43,091 nucleotides of DNA from Saprospiraceae bacterium (GCA_021298335.1 JAJTEZ010000009.1:1-43091), one strand, 5' to 3'; numbered from the stretch's first letter, positions 8,648 through 16,704 are shown. Program-made: numbers and translations. The notes: generated by a model not told the origin, from the letters alone.

Positions 8648-9064
8648 ATGTCTTCCCTGAAGAAAATTGAACACATCGGAATTGCCGTCTCTGATCTGGA
8701 TCAGGCAGAAAAATTGTTCAGCAGGCTGCTTGGTGCTGAAAGTTATAAGAGAGAAGTGGTTGAGTCAGAATCTGTCATCACATCCTTTTTCAAGTCAGGT
8801 CCAAACAAAATTGAGCTACTGGCAGCAACCAACGCCACAGGTCCGATCCAACGTTTTCTGGAAAAAAAAGGAGAAGGTATTCACCACATTGCCTTTGCAG
8901 TTGACGATATTAATTTTGAAATGCAACGCCTCAAAAATGAGGGGTTTGAATTGCTGAATGACCAGCCAAAACTCGGCGCAGACAATAAATGGGTGTGTTT
9001 CATTCACCCGAGATCTACTGGTGGTACCTTGATTGAATTATGCCAGGACAGGGATGACATATGA
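8648..9064 (+). CDS. mce: Methylmalonyl-CoA epimerase
   Basis: 138 aa from the ATG at 8648, ten nt after the preceding stop. The vicinal-oxygen-chelate fold is recognisable by two beta-alpha-beta modules with metal-ligand positions His9 (KIEHIGIAV), Glu56 (KIELL), His80 (GIHHIAFAV) and Glu130 (TLIEL). These correspond to the His, Gln/Glu, His, Glu ligands known for methylmalonyl-CoA epimerase. The enzyme interconverts the 2R and 2S epimers in propionyl-CoA and succinyl-CoA metabolism. The open frame reaches back to 8594 inside the CHU_C gene, but those extra residues are not family-like. The stop overlaps the next ATG (ATGA). The mutase genes are not in this window. Confidence 0.9.
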   Translation: MSSLKKIEHIGIAVSDLDQAEKLFSRLLGAESYKREVVESESVITSFFKSGPNKIELLAATNATGPIQRFLEKKGEGIHHIAFAVDDINFEMQRLKNEGFELLNDQPKLGADNKWVCFIHPRSTGGTLIELCQDRDDI

Positions 9065-9831
9065 CCGAACTTTCAGGCTCTGATATATTGATTGTTCTGG
9101 CAGGTAGTTTCCTTGCCGGTGCTGTCAATACTCTGGCAGGAAACGGATCCATCATTACCTTGAGCATCCTTACAGACACCCTGGGAATACCCGCCAATCT
9201 TGCAAATGCTACAAACAGAGTAGGCATTTTTTTTCAGTCTGCCGCCAGCGCAGGAGGGTTCACCAGGCACAAATCGTACCAGCTTTCCAAATCTTTGCCA
9301 ATACTTTGGGTGACTGTTGCCGGGGCTCTGGCAGGAGTGCTTACCGCCATCTGGATTTCAGCCGAAATGTTTCAGTCGGTCTTCAGGTATCTCATGTTGT
9401 TTATGCTGCTGGTGATTTTAGTGCACCCTGAAAGATGGATTCGGGAAGGAGAGAAAAGAAATATTCCAGTGTACCTACGAATTCCAGTGTTTTTTATTTT
9501 GGGATTTTATGGTGGCTTTATACAAATGGGAATGGGAATCTTTTTCCTTGTTGTACTCGTCTTGTTTTCCGGTTACTCTCTTATGGAGGCCAATGTGGTA
9601 AAAACCTGGGTGATACTCCTTTACACTCTGGTTGTTCTACTGATGTTTGCAATGAATCAGATGGTCGACTGGACAGCGGGAGGCCTCATGGCCGTTGGCC
9701 AGATGGCTGGCGGATACCTGACAGCAAGATTTGCTCCTTCTATTCCCCGAATCAACACCTATGCCTATTATTTGCTCGTTTGTATTGTAATCCTGTCTGT
9801 CTGTTTCCAGTTTAAAATCATCCGATTATGA
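9061..9831 (+). CDS. TauE/SafE family membrane permease
   Basis: 256 aa with about eight hydrophobic segments. The start DILIVLAGSFLAGAVNTLAGNGSIITL carries the Gly-rich N-terminal repeat of the TauE/SafE (DUF81) family, and the second half has the matching GFYGGFIQMGMGIFF repeat. Family members are inner-membrane exporters of sulfite, sulfoacetate or other organic anions. The substrate here is unknown: the neighbours (epimerase and beta-lactamase-like protein) do not point to sulfur metabolism. It overlaps both neighbours by 4 nt (ATGA at each side), so translation of the three genes is probably coupled. Confidence 0.85.
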   Translation: MTELSGSDILIVLAGSFLAGAVNTLAGNGSIITLSILTDTLGIPANLANATNRVGIFFQSAASAGGFTRHKSYQLSKSLPILWVTVAGALAGVLTAIWISAEMFQSVFRYLMLFMLLVILVHPERWIREGEKRNIPVYLRIPVFFILGFYGGFIQMGMGIFFLVVLVLFSGYSLMEANVVKTWVILLYTLVVLLMFAMNQMVDWTAGGLMAVGQMAGGYLTARFAPSIPRINTYAYYLLVCIVILSVCFQFKIIRL

Positions 9832-11033
9832 GTCTGATTCACCTGTCAACTGTTTTGGCCATTTCTATTGTGACATTGTCTTCCTGTCATAAAAACATCA
9901 TTCCCCTGGAAAAAACTCTGCGACAGGATACTTTTTTAAACAAAGTCATACAAGACAGCAGCTTTGAAGTACAGGTGATCTACACCAGAGTGGACCTGAA
10001 AAAGAAAAAATTCCACCCACAATATTTCAATGTTGATGACAATCGGTATTTCTATCCTGCCAGTACCGTAAAGATGCCGGTAGCAATACTGGCCCTCCAA
10101 AAGCTAAATGAACTGCAGGAAAATGGACAAAACGTGTTGATGTCAGACGCAATGCTCACCGCGCAGGCAAATGAGCGACTTCTGCCGGCATTTACAGATG
10201 ATACACAGGACAGCCGTAAGCCCAGCATAGAGAGGTACATACAAAAAATCTTTGCTGTCTCTGACAATGATGCTTACAACCGGTTGTATGAATTTCTGGG
10301 AAGAGATTACCTCAATACAGAACTGCGCAAGCATGGTTTAAACCGGGGCACTGCCATCCGGCACAGATTGAGTATTCCCGGCCTTTCAGAAGAAGATCAG
10401 GCCACCTTCAATAATGTGCGCTTTTTCAGAAACAAACAAATGATTTTCGATAAAGCCCTCACAAAGGAAGATGAGCTCTGGCTACATCATGCCTCAGGTA
10501 CTCAAAAAGGACAAGGCTACCTAAATAGTCAGGACAGCCTCGTGAGGAAGCCCTTTGATTTTTCGATGAAAAACTTTTACTGCCTGCGGGATATGGAAGG
10601 CACTTTGCAGCGAGTTATGTTTCCCGAGTTTTTTACACCCAAAGATCGGTTTGACTTAAAACAGGAGGATTACAGTTTCTTGCGTAAATGTCTATCCGAT
10701 CTTCCGCGAACCTATTCGTTTTATGCTGACACGTCAGTCTATTATGACAGTTATGTGAAGTTTTTTCTTTTTGGCGATAGCAATACACGCATTCCGGACC
10801 ACCTGAAAATCTACAACAAAGTCGGAACAGCCTATGGCTACCTGATCGACTGCGCTTATATTGAAGACACAAAAGAGCAGATTGGCTTTTTTCTGACCGC
10901 TGTCATCCATGTCAACCAGGATGGTATTTTCAACGATAACCAATACGAGTATGATTCGATTGGTCTTCCCTTTTTAGCCAGGCTGGGAAACGTCATATAC
11001 CAGGCAGAAATTCAGGCGAAAAAGAAAAAATAA
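9828..11033 (+). CDS. Lipoprotein with class A beta-lactamase/serine hydrolase fold
   Basis: 401 aa. A short signal ends in the lipobox LSSC (Cys20), predicting a lipoprotein. The three active-site motifs of serine penicillin-recognising enzymes are in order: Ser79-x-x-Lys82 (PASTVKMP), Ser145-Asp-Asn147 (AVSDNDAYN) and a Lys331-Val-Gly333 box (YNKVGTAYG). The last is KVG rather than KTG/KSG. The protein is over 100 residues longer than class A beta-lactamases, with an insert of about 150 residues between the second and third motifs. It may be a peptidoglycan-directed hydrolase or an esterase rather than a drug-resistance enzyme. It is the last gene of the mce-tauE trio. Confidence 0.75.
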   Translation: MSLIHLSTVLAISIVTLSSCHKNIIPLEKTLRQDTFLNKVIQDSSFEVQVIYTRVDLKKKKFHPQYFNVDDNRYFYPASTVKMPVAILALQKLNELQENGQNVLMSDAMLTAQANERLLPAFTDDTQDSRKPSIERYIQKIFAVSDNDAYNRLYEFLGRDYLNTELRKHGLNRGTAIRHRLSIPGLSEEDQATFNNVRFFRNKQMIFDKALTKEDELWLHHASGTQKGQGYLNSQDSLVRKPFDFSMKNFYCLRDMEGTLQRVMFPEFFTPKDRFDLKQEDYSFLRKCLSDLPRTYSFYADTSVYYDSYVKFFLFGDSNTRIPDHLKIYNKVGTAYGYLIDCAYIEDTKEQIGFFLTAVIHVNQDGIFNDNQYEYDSIGLPFLARLGNVIYQAEIQAKKKK

Positions 11034-11107
11034 CCCATATATTTCTAATTGAATTTGATCGTTTGTCGAACAATTTTGACAAATAGTCGATGAAGTGTAC
11101 TATATCA

Positions 11108-11130
11108 GGTACTATGTATTGCATAGTACC
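11108..11130. promoter_or_regulatory. Palindromic operator, probable PadR binding site
   Basis: GGTACTATG (11108-11116) and CATAGTACC (11122-11130) form a perfect 9-bp inverted repeat around a 5-bp centre. An additional half-site GTACTAT stands at 11097-11103, exactly 12 bp upstream of the same string in the palindrome. The centre contains the TTG of the padR promoter, so a bound dimer would block it. Confidence 0.6.
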
Positions 11131-11149
11131 TTGTATAGACATATTTTTG
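11119..11149 (+). promoter_or_regulatory. Promoter of the padR-pspC operon
   Basis: TTG at 11119-11121, 20 bp, then TATTTTTG at 11142-11149; ATG of padR follows 30 nt later. The -33 element lies inside the palindrome at 11108-11130. Confidence 0.6.
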
Positions 11150-11179
11150 TCGGGTAAAACAAAGTAAACCCTGGCAGAT

Positions 11180-11521
11180 ATGGAATTAAAAATTGAAAAC
11201 ACAAAAGCGCAAATGCGAAAGGGTGTGCTGGAGCTATGTGTTCTTGCCATAGTTGCAAAGGAACCGGCCTATCCGACAGACATTATTAAAAAACTGAAAG
11301 AGTCGAGGCTGATCATCCTTGAAGGCACCTTATACCCATTACTCAACCGCCTGAAAGATTCGGGACTGCTGGAATATTTCTGGCAGGAATCCCGTACCGG
11401 TCCTCCGCGGAAATACTACCGGATCACTGAGGATGGCAACCAGTTTTTTGCGGGTCTCCGCGAGACCTGGGACGAACTCAACAAAGCAGTAAACCAATGT
11501 ACAAATATTCAAAATCTGTAA
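11180..11521 (+). CDS. PadR family transcriptional regulator
   Basis: 113 aa. The winged-helix PadR pattern is clear: an N-terminal helix then KGVLELCVLAIVAKEPAYPTDI, the recognition segment LIILEGTLYPLLNRLKDSGLL (about 50-70), and the wing ESRTGPPRKYYRITEDG (75-91). A short C-terminal dimerisation helix follows. PadR proteins are ligand- or stress-responsive repressors. A perfect palindrome overlaps its promoter, so autoregulation is likely. The PspC-domain gene starts 4 nt after its stop; this pairing recurs in Bacteroidota and suggests the pair responds to envelope stress, which is inference. Confidence 0.9.
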   Translation: MELKIENTKAQMRKGVLELCVLAIVAKEPAYPTDIIKKLKESRLIILEGTLYPLLNRLKDSGLLEYFWQESRTGPPRKYYRITEDGNQFFAGLRETWDELNKAVNQCTNIQNL

Positions 11522-11525
11522 AATC

Positions 11526-12950
11526 ATGAACAAAACATTTCAAATAAATCTGGGAGGTAGCCAGTTTTCCATAGACGATGATGCCTACGAATTTATCAAC
11601 AAATATCTGATTTCACTCCGCAGGCATTTTGCACAATCCGAAAGTTGTGAAGAAATTTTATCTGATATAGAGTCGAGAATGGCTGAACTTTTTCAGGAGG
11701 TTTTGAATGGCAGGACCATCATTGGTTTAAAGGATGTGGAAGAAGTCATTGCCATTATGGGTAAACCTGAGGATTTTGGTGCAGAACCCATTGAAAAAGA
11801 GCCTTCTTCAGCGGGTCAGGCAGGATTCACCCCAGGCAAGAGATTATACCGTGATCCGGACGATAAAAAGCTTGGAGGGGTGTGCTCGGGTATGTCGGCC
11901 TATCTGGGCATAGAGGATCCTCTTTGGCTTCGACTTGCATTTGTGGTATTGTTCTTTACATGGGGTCTTGGATTTATTACATATTTGGTACTCTGGTTGC
12001 TAATACCGAAAGCAAGTACATCTGCTGAAAAACTCGCCATGCGGGGCAAACCAGCGACATTTGAAAACATAGCACGTGTCGTGGAGGACGACATCAACGA
12101 TCTGGGCTCCAAGGTCAAGGAAAATATCAAAAGTGGTCAAAATGATGGCCTGATGGGCTTTCTGGGAGGCTTTGTCAATGCAATTGCCACTGTATTAGGT
12201 GCTTTGGTCGGCATATTTATCAAGTTTTTTAAAGCAATCCTGCTTGTAATGGCAGTATTAATAGCTTTTAGTCTGGCTGCATCCTGGGTGGCTACGATCA
12301 TTGGCGTCAGTGTGGCTTTCCCCGTTTTATATAATCTGGGACCAACCGAACCCGGCCTGACAACTGCGGGCATCATTGCATCCTTCGTTGCATGGCTTTT
12401 GGCACTGGTAACGGCGGGTGTTGTAGCGGGTAAAACAATCAAAGAGTTTCAGTCTTACTCAGAAGCGACTACATCATCAGACCATCGTCTGATCGGAAAT
12501 CAGGTCATCATCGACGTACCTGATTATGAAGATGAAGAACGGGACTTTGGTGTCTTCCTGGGCAATGTTCAACTGGATGGAGAAACCCTCAAAATTGAGG
12601 ATATAGAGCTGAATGTTGAGCAATCCCAGGACTCGCTACTGCATATTAGCAGGGAAGTGAGTGCCAGAGGTCAAAGTCGTGAAGAAGCAGGACAGAGAGC
12701 ATCCAGAATTCTGCATTCATATGAAGTAACTGATAGTACAATCAGACTTGATCCGTTTCTGGAAATCCCACAAACTGATAAGTACAGGGGTCAAAAAATA
12801 GAGTACACCCTGTATATTCCCGAAGGAAAAACGATTGTATATCAGGGCAGAAGCCGACACCTCAAAATGAAAGGCAGGCACTCGACAGAAAAAGGTCGAA
12901 TCCATCTGGATATCAATGAAATTCCAATGGATCTTGATAATATTCATTAA
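11526..12950 (+). CDS. PspC domain membrane protein
   Basis: 474 aa. Residues 1-85 form an N-terminal helical module (SESCEEILSDIESRMAELFQ, VEEVIAIMGKPEDFG) like those fused to membrane proteins paired with PadR regulators. The PspC domain follows at about 103-163 (RLYRDPDDKKLGGVCSGMSAYLGIDP-type pattern, then a transmembrane segment). Two or three further hydrophobic segments lie at 210-305, and a soluble C-terminal beta-rich region (320-474) may be a DUF2154/LiaF-like or head domain. PspC proteins sense or stabilise the inner membrane. It is co-transcribed with padR and ends before a bidirectional terminator. Confidence 0.85.
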   Translation: MNKTFQINLGGSQFSIDDDAYEFINKYLISLRRHFAQSESCEEILSDIESRMAELFQEVLNGRTIIGLKDVEEVIAIMGKPEDFGAEPIEKEPSSAGQAGFTPGKRLYRDPDDKKLGGVCSGMSAYLGIEDPLWLRLAFVVLFFTWGLGFITYLVLWLLIPKASTSAEKLAMRGKPATFENIARVVEDDINDLGSKVKENIKSGQNDGLMGFLGGFVNAIATVLGALVGIFIKFFKAILLVMAVLIAFSLAASWVATIIGVSVAFPVLYNLGPTEPGLTTAGIIASFVAWLLALVTAGVVAGKTIKEFQSYSEATTSSDHRLIGNQVIIDVPDYEDEERDFGVFLGNVQLDGETLKIEDIELNVEQSQDSLLHISREVSARGQSREEAGQRASRILHSYEVTDSTIRLDPFLEIPQTDKYRGQKIEYTLYIPEGKTIVYQGRSRHLKMKGRHSTEKGRIHLDINEIPMDLDNIH

Positions 12951-13000
12951 TCACAGAAAGCTGGCCGCGGAAACCATAGAAATAAAAAACAGTCATAAAT

Positions 13001-13030
13001 AAAAATGGGGGCAATGACCCCCATTTTTAT
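13001..13030. terminator. Bidirectional intrinsic terminator
   Basis: AAAAATGGGGG and CCCCCATTTTT pair over 11 bp around the loop CAATGA, with T-runs on either strand. It lies between the convergent pspC-type gene and the sigma factor and can serve both. Confidence 0.85.
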
Positions 13031-13049
13031 TCAAATCATTTTTTTTGGC

Positions 13050-13628
13050 TTAGGCAGCCAGTTCGGCATCTGCCATCATTTTGCGCAGGTTCATCAATGC
13101 ATACCGCATCCTGCCGAGGGATGTATTGATGCTGACGCGGGTCATCTGTGCAATTTCCTTAAAACTCATGTCTGCGTAGTGTCGTAAAATCACGACCTCT
13201 CTTTGTTCCGGAGGGAGCTGGTCGATCATCTGACGCAAACGGTGATGGTCCTGTTGTAAAATCATGGCATTTTCCTTGTGGGACTCCGGACATTCTATGA
13301 CCTGAAATACATCAAAGCTGTCAGAACCATTGACCATATTCATTCGCTTGGACTTCCTGAAATGGTCTACGCACATATTATAAGCAATGCGTAATGCCCA
13401 CTGAATAAATTTTCCCTCATTATTATACTTGTCTTTTCGAAGCGTGTCTATGATTTTAATAAACACATCCTGAAAGATATCCTCTGCCAGTTCTGTATCC
13501 TTCACAAACATGAAAATCGAAGTAAAGATTCTGTCTTTATGCCTTCTGAGTAGAGTTTCAAAAGCCTGCTGGTTTCCTTCGAGGTAAAGTGTAACGAGTT
13601 GTTGATCGTTGAAGGTGCGTAACTGCAT
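13050..13628 (-). CDS. ECF-type RNA polymerase sigma-70 factor
   Basis: 192 aa. Sigma region 2 spans about 20-92, with the core-binding and -10 recognition stretch DTELAEDIFQDVFIKIIDTL and WALRIAYNMCVDHFRKSKR. Region 4 spans about 125-185, with LPPEQREVVILRHYADMSFKEIAQMTRVSINTSLGRMRYALMNL-type helix-turn-helix order. No region 1.1 or 3 is present, and no anti-sigma factor gene is next to it, so the signal is unknown. A consensus housekeeping promoter (13724-13753) precedes it with a leader of about 90 nt. Proteins of this type in Bacteroidota often control envelope or growth-phase genes. Confidence 0.92.
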   Translation of the reverse strand: MQLRTFNDQQLVTLYLEGNQQAFETLLRRHKDRIFTSIFMFVKDTELAEDIFQDVFIKIIDTLRKDKYNNEGKFIQWALRIAYNMCVDHFRKSKRMNMVNGSDSFDVFQVIECPESHKENAMILQQDHHRLRQMIDQLPPEQREVVILRHYADMSFKEIAQMTRVSINTSLGRMRYALMNLRKMMADAELAA

Positions 13629-13723
13629 ATCTACACAATTTAAAAGGTGAAAAAAATCTCTTTGTCAGTGTAGATGTTAAAAGTATAGGCAACTCGTTTA
13701 AGGTGATTAAAAAACAGATTTTA

Positions 13724-13753
13724 CAAATATAGGGTATTTTGAAGTTTTGTCAA
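13724..13753 (-). promoter_or_regulatory. Promoter of the ECF sigma factor gene
   Basis: On the minus strand TTG (13753-13751), 19 bp, TATATTTG (13731-13724), a full match to the Bacteroidota consensus. It implies a 5' leader of about 90 nt. Confidence 0.6.
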
Positions 13754-13791
13754 GAGGTAAAAAGAAAAATTCCTATTTTTTTTTCGATTGC

Positions 13792-13823
13792 TTGTTATTG
13801 CATGGGGAATAGTTGTACTTTTG
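13792..13823 (+). promoter_or_regulatory. Promoter of tRNA-Leu
   Basis: TTG at 13792-13794, 21 bp, TACTTTTG at 13816-13823; the mature tRNA begins 12 nt after the -7 box. Confidence 0.6.
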
Positions 13824-13834
13824 CACTTCCTGTC

Positions 13835-13916
13835 GCCGAAGTGGTGAAATTGGTAGACACGCACGTTTCAGAGGCGTGTGACGCGAGTCATGCGGGTTCG
13901 AGTCCCGCCTTCGGCA
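13835..13916 (+). tRNA. tRNA-Leu (anticodon CAG)
   Basis: All arms fold: acceptor GCCGAAG/CTTCGGC, anticodon stem CACGT/GCGTG with loop TTCAGAG (anticodon at 13869-13871), a long variable arm TGAC-GCGA-GTCA typical of class II leucine tRNAs, and T arm GCGGG-TTCGAGT-CCCGC. The discriminator is A. CCA is not encoded, so it must be added by the CCA-adding enzyme. A terminator follows within 10 nt. Confidence 0.96.
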
Positions 13917-13917
13917 C

Positions 13918-13952
13918 AAAAAAAAGCAACCCTGTTGGGTTGCTTTTTTTTT
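13918..13952. terminator. Bidirectional intrinsic terminator after tRNA-Leu
   Basis: AGCAACCC (13925-13932) and GGGTTGCT (13937-13944) form an 8-bp stem with loop TGTT, followed by nine Ts and preceded by an A-run. It terminates the tRNA on the plus strand and can also terminate hsp20 on the minus strand. Confidence 0.9.
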
Positions 13953-14002
13953 GCTTCCTACCTGAAAATCCAAAGGTAGTCCACCCATAAAACCTTTCCT
14001 GA

Positions 14003-14446
14003 TTACAGAATCTCGATGCGGCGTACCTCCTGGTCTTTATCAGCTTCCTTCTTCGGTAAAACCACAGTCAAAACCCCGTTTGTGTAGGTGGCCTCAATTC
14101 TTTCGGTGTCGATGCTTTTGTGCAAATGAAATCTCCGCTTTGCCTTCTGGGTAAAAAACTCCCTGCGAATCCATTTTCCGTCAGCCTTCTCCTCCTCTTT
14201 TTGCTGCTTCTCCATACTGATCACCAGCTGGTCTTTCTCTACCCGAATCTGAACATCTTCTTTTTCCCAACCCGGAGCCGCCATCTGCAACTCTATCCTG
14301 CCATTGTTTTCAATAATATTGACAGGCGGTGAAGAAAAATCCGATCCATTCTCAAAATCACCAGCCACTGGATGTGTCATCATGCGATCCATGAGCCGAC
14401 TCATGACTGGTCTTACAAATACCGGGTTGAACATTGTTGCTTGCAT
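14003..14446 (-). CDS. Hsp20/alpha-crystallin small heat-shock protein
   Basis: 147 aa. The alpha-crystallin domain spans about 38-135, starting with PPVNIIENNGRIELQMAAPGWEKEDVQI and ending with the family hallmark ATYTNGVLTVVLPKKE. The C-terminal IxI anchor is present as Ile144-Glu-Ile146, so oligomer assembly should be normal. It is an ATP-independent holdase of the cytosol. ATG at 14446 is used; a second ATG four codons later is possible. No housekeeping-type promoter is evident upstream; instead three TGTCA/TGCCA repeat pairs (14526-14604) lie between it and gcvT. Confidence 0.92.
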   Translation of the reverse strand: MQATMFNPVFVRPVMSRLMDRMMTHPVAGDFENGSDFSSPPVNIIENNGRIELQMAAPGWEKEDVQIRVEKDQLVISMEKQQKEEEKADGKWIRREFFTQKAKRRFHLHKSIDTERIEATYTNGVLTVVLPKKEADKDQEVRRIEIL

Positions 14447-14525
14447 TTTTTTATGTTTTACATCGTGTGATAAAAAAAATAATTCGAACTATTCCCCCTC
14501 ATCAATCTCTATTCCACACGAGATT

Positions 14526-14604
14526 TGCCACTTTTTTGTCATGAATTTATAAACCATGTATGTCATAATGGCATATTTTTAAAAATAAGCATGTCATTAT
14601 GTCA
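14526..14604. promoter_or_regulatory. Three TGnCA repeat pairs upstream of hsp20
   Basis: TGCCA-N6-TGTCA (14526-14541), TGTCA-N3-TGGCA (14561-14573) and TGTCA-N3-TGTCA (14592-14604), the last two starting exactly 31 bp apart. The same 13-bp layout occurs before htpG (40967-40979). Possibly a stress-regulator site; this is inference. Confidence 0.35.
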
Positions 14605-14649
14605 TTTTTTCGAATACAGATTGCCGTAGGACGTTGGCAAAAGAATGCG

Positions 14650-14657
14650 TAAATTTG
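14650..14657 (+). promoter_or_regulatory. -7 promoter element of gcvT
   Basis: TAAATTTG matches TAnnTTTG. No TTG lies at the usual 17-23 bp upstream (nearest at 13 and 26 bp), so the -33 element is weak. The box lies 9 nt before the ATG at 14667 and 21 nt before the ATG at 14679, favouring the latter as translation start. Confidence 0.4.
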
Positions 14658-14678
14658 CACCAATAAATGATCCTTACC

Positions 14679-15797
14679 ATGCAAACCACTCCACTGACCC
14701 AGACCCACATCGCATTAGGTGCAAAAATGGCTGATTTTGCAGGCTTTCACATGCCCATTCAATATTCATCCATCACTGAAGAACACCACGCTGTCCGCCA
14801 AAGAGCAGGACTATTTGACGTTTCACACATGGGCGAGTTTATCGTGAAGGGGCGGGAGGCGCTTGATCTCATTCAGTATGTGACGAGTAATGATGCCTCA
14901 AAACTCTCTCCTGGTGATGTTCAGTATAGTTGTTTGCCCAATGAAAATGGCGGCATCGTAGATGATTTGCTGGTTTACCGCCTGGCACAAGACATGTGCA
15001 GTGAAGGCGAACAGGCATTCATGCTCGTAGTCAATGCATCCAATATCGCCAAAGACTGGGATTGGATCAACCGCCACAATACTTTTGATGCCCGCTTGTC
15101 AGATATCTCAGAACGCACAGGCCTGCTCGCCTTGCAAGGCCCTAAAGCCATCGAAATTCTGGAAAAACTGACTAACCTTTCCCTGAAAGAAATCCAATAT
15201 TACTCCTTCGTCAAGGGAACTGTTGCAGGAATAGATAATGTGCTGGTTTCCGCAACCGGATATACTGGTGCCGGTGGTTTTGAACTCTACGTAGAAAGTC
15301 AGAATACTGTCGCATTATGGAATGCACTGATGGAGGCAGGTGCATTTGCAGATGTAAAGCCCTGCGGTCTGGGTGCCAGGGATACCTTACGACTTGAAAT
15401 GGGATTCTGCCTGTATGGAAATGATATCGATGATACAACCTCACCGCTTGAAGCAGGACTTGGCTGGATCACCAAATTGCAAAAAAATCAGCCCTGCATC
15501 GCAAGCAATTTGCTGAAAGCCCAAAAAGAGCAGGGACTCAAACGCAAGCTGGCGGCTTTCACAATGGACGAACGCAGAGTTCCAAGACAACATTATCCCA
15601 TCACTGATGAGCGTGGAGATCAAATAGGTGTCGTTACATCAGGCACTCAGTCGCCGTCCCTGGACAAACCTATCGGACTGGGATACCTGCCCGCAAATCT
15701 GACAAAAGCCGGAACTCGGATCTGGATTCAGATGGGCAGTAAACTCCTACCTGCCCTGGTTTGCCAGTTGCCTTTTTACAAGAACAAGCCGGAATAG
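14679..15797 (+). CDS. gcvT: Glycine cleavage system aminomethyltransferase (T protein)
   Basis: 372 aa from ATG 14679. The N-terminus TPLTQTHIALGAKMADFAGF and the following AVRQRAGLFDVSHMGE are the T-protein hallmark (folate-binding domain 1). Later GYTGAGGFELYVE and PCGLGARDTLRLEMGFCLYGND give the characteristic middle domain, and PIGLGYLP the C-terminal barrel. The enzyme transfers the methylene of the aminomethyl-H protein to tetrahydrofolate, releasing ammonia. Length is normal (about 360-375). gcvH and gcvP are not in the window, so the gene stands alone, as is usual in Bacteroidota. The longer start at 14667 adds four residues not seen in the family. Confidence 0.93.
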   Translation: MQTTPLTQTHIALGAKMADFAGFHMPIQYSSITEEHHAVRQRAGLFDVSHMGEFIVKGREALDLIQYVTSNDASKLSPGDVQYSCLPNENGGIVDDLLVYRLAQDMCSEGEQAFMLVVNASNIAKDWDWINRHNTFDARLSDISERTGLLALQGPKAIEILEKLTNLSLKEIQYYSFVKGTVAGIDNVLVSATGYTGAGGFELYVESQNTVALWNALMEAGAFADVKPCGLGARDTLRLEMGFCLYGNDIDDTTSPLEAGLGWITKLQKNQPCIASNLLKAQKEQGLKRKLAAFTMDERRVPRQHYPITDERGDQIGVVTSGTQSPSLDKPIGLGYLPANLTKAGTRIWIQMGSKLLPALVCQLPFYKNKPE

Positions 15798-15879
15798 ACA
15801 GCCTTTTGCGGTCAACCTCAGGATCTGACTGCCAGGAAGCCTGATAAACCTTCATTGAGTTTGGTTGTTTCTCTTACTT

Positions 15880-16677
15880 ATGCTTCATTTCAAACAATAT
15901 ATCAGTTCGAAGCACGCAGAATGGGTCGTGTTTATCCATGGTGCAGGTGGAAGTTCAGCCATCTGGCACAAACAGGTAAAGGCCTTCCAGCCCCATTTCA
16001 ACCTTTTACTGGTAGATCTCAGAGGACATGGTAAGTCAGCATCTTCTGATAAAAAAACGGTAGCCTCAAACTATACCTTTGAAATGATTGCCCGGGATGT
16101 GATTGAAGTCATGGACCACATTCAGTTACAAAGCGCCCACTTTATTGGTGTCTCTCTGGGGACACTTGTGATCCGTCAAATGGGCGAAATGATGGCCCAT
16201 CGCATGCGTTCTGTCATTTTGGTTGGTGCCATAACCCAGTTTTCGGTTCATTCCAGATTTTGGGTAGGTCTCGGCAGGATGTTCCGGTATGTCCTACCTT
16301 ACATGTGGTTGTATAGATTGTTTGCCTTTGTCATTATGCCGGCCAAAAACCATAGCGAATCAAGAAAATTGTTTATCGGGGAAGCAAAGCAACTTTGCCA
16401 AAGAGAATTTTTACGTTGGTTCAAACTCACAGGGCAACTGTCCGCTGTGTTTTCAAAGTTTCAGATCAGTACGGGGATACCTACACTGTTTGTGATGGGA
16501 GATCAGGACCACCTGTTTCTTAAACCCCTTATAAATAGTATGCAGTCCATGCAAAATGCAGTACTTGAAATTGTGGAAAATTGCGGACATGTCGTCAACG
16601 TAGAAAAAGCTGTGGAATTTAACGAAAAAGCGCTGGAATTTCTTCTTTCAACAACAAAGCCCGCCTACGCAAGGTAG
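15880..16677 (+). CDS. Alpha/beta-fold hydrolase
   Basis: 265 aa from ATG 15880; the frame opens with a TTG at 15865 that I reject. The fold is clear: oxyanion-hole motif FIHGAGGSS (19-26), DLRGHGKS (46-53), nucleophile elbow GVSLG (Ser92), the acid Asp210 in MGDQDHLF and His237 in NCGHVVN. A cap region (130-180) is aromatic-rich. No signal peptide, so cytosolic. The substrate is unknown; the closest general types are esterases and MhpC/BioH-like hydrolases. The capA-type gene begins 27 nt downstream, so they are likely one transcript. Confidence 0.8.
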   Translation: MLHFKQYISSKHAEWVVFIHGAGGSSAIWHKQVKAFQPHFNLLLVDLRGHGKSASSDKKTVASNYTFEMIARDVIEVMDHIQLQSAHFIGVSLGTLVIRQMGEMMAHRMRSVILVGAITQFSVHSRFWVGLGRMFRYVLPYMWLYRLFAFVIMPAKNHSESRKLFIGEAKQLCQREFLRWFKLTGQLSAVFSKFQISTGIPTLFVMGDQDHLFLKPLINSMQSMQNAVLEIVENCGHVVNVEKAVEFNEKALEFLLSTTKPAYAR

Positions 16678-16704
16678 GTGGTGCTATACAATTACGCTGA
16701 AAAA

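Noticed and set aside
13739-13990. Open frames on both strands over tRNA-Leu
   Set aside because: They run through a fully folding tRNA and its terminator.
14447-14666. CIRCE or HrcA operator before hsp20
   Set aside because: No TTAGCACTC-N9-GAGTGCTAA sequence is present.
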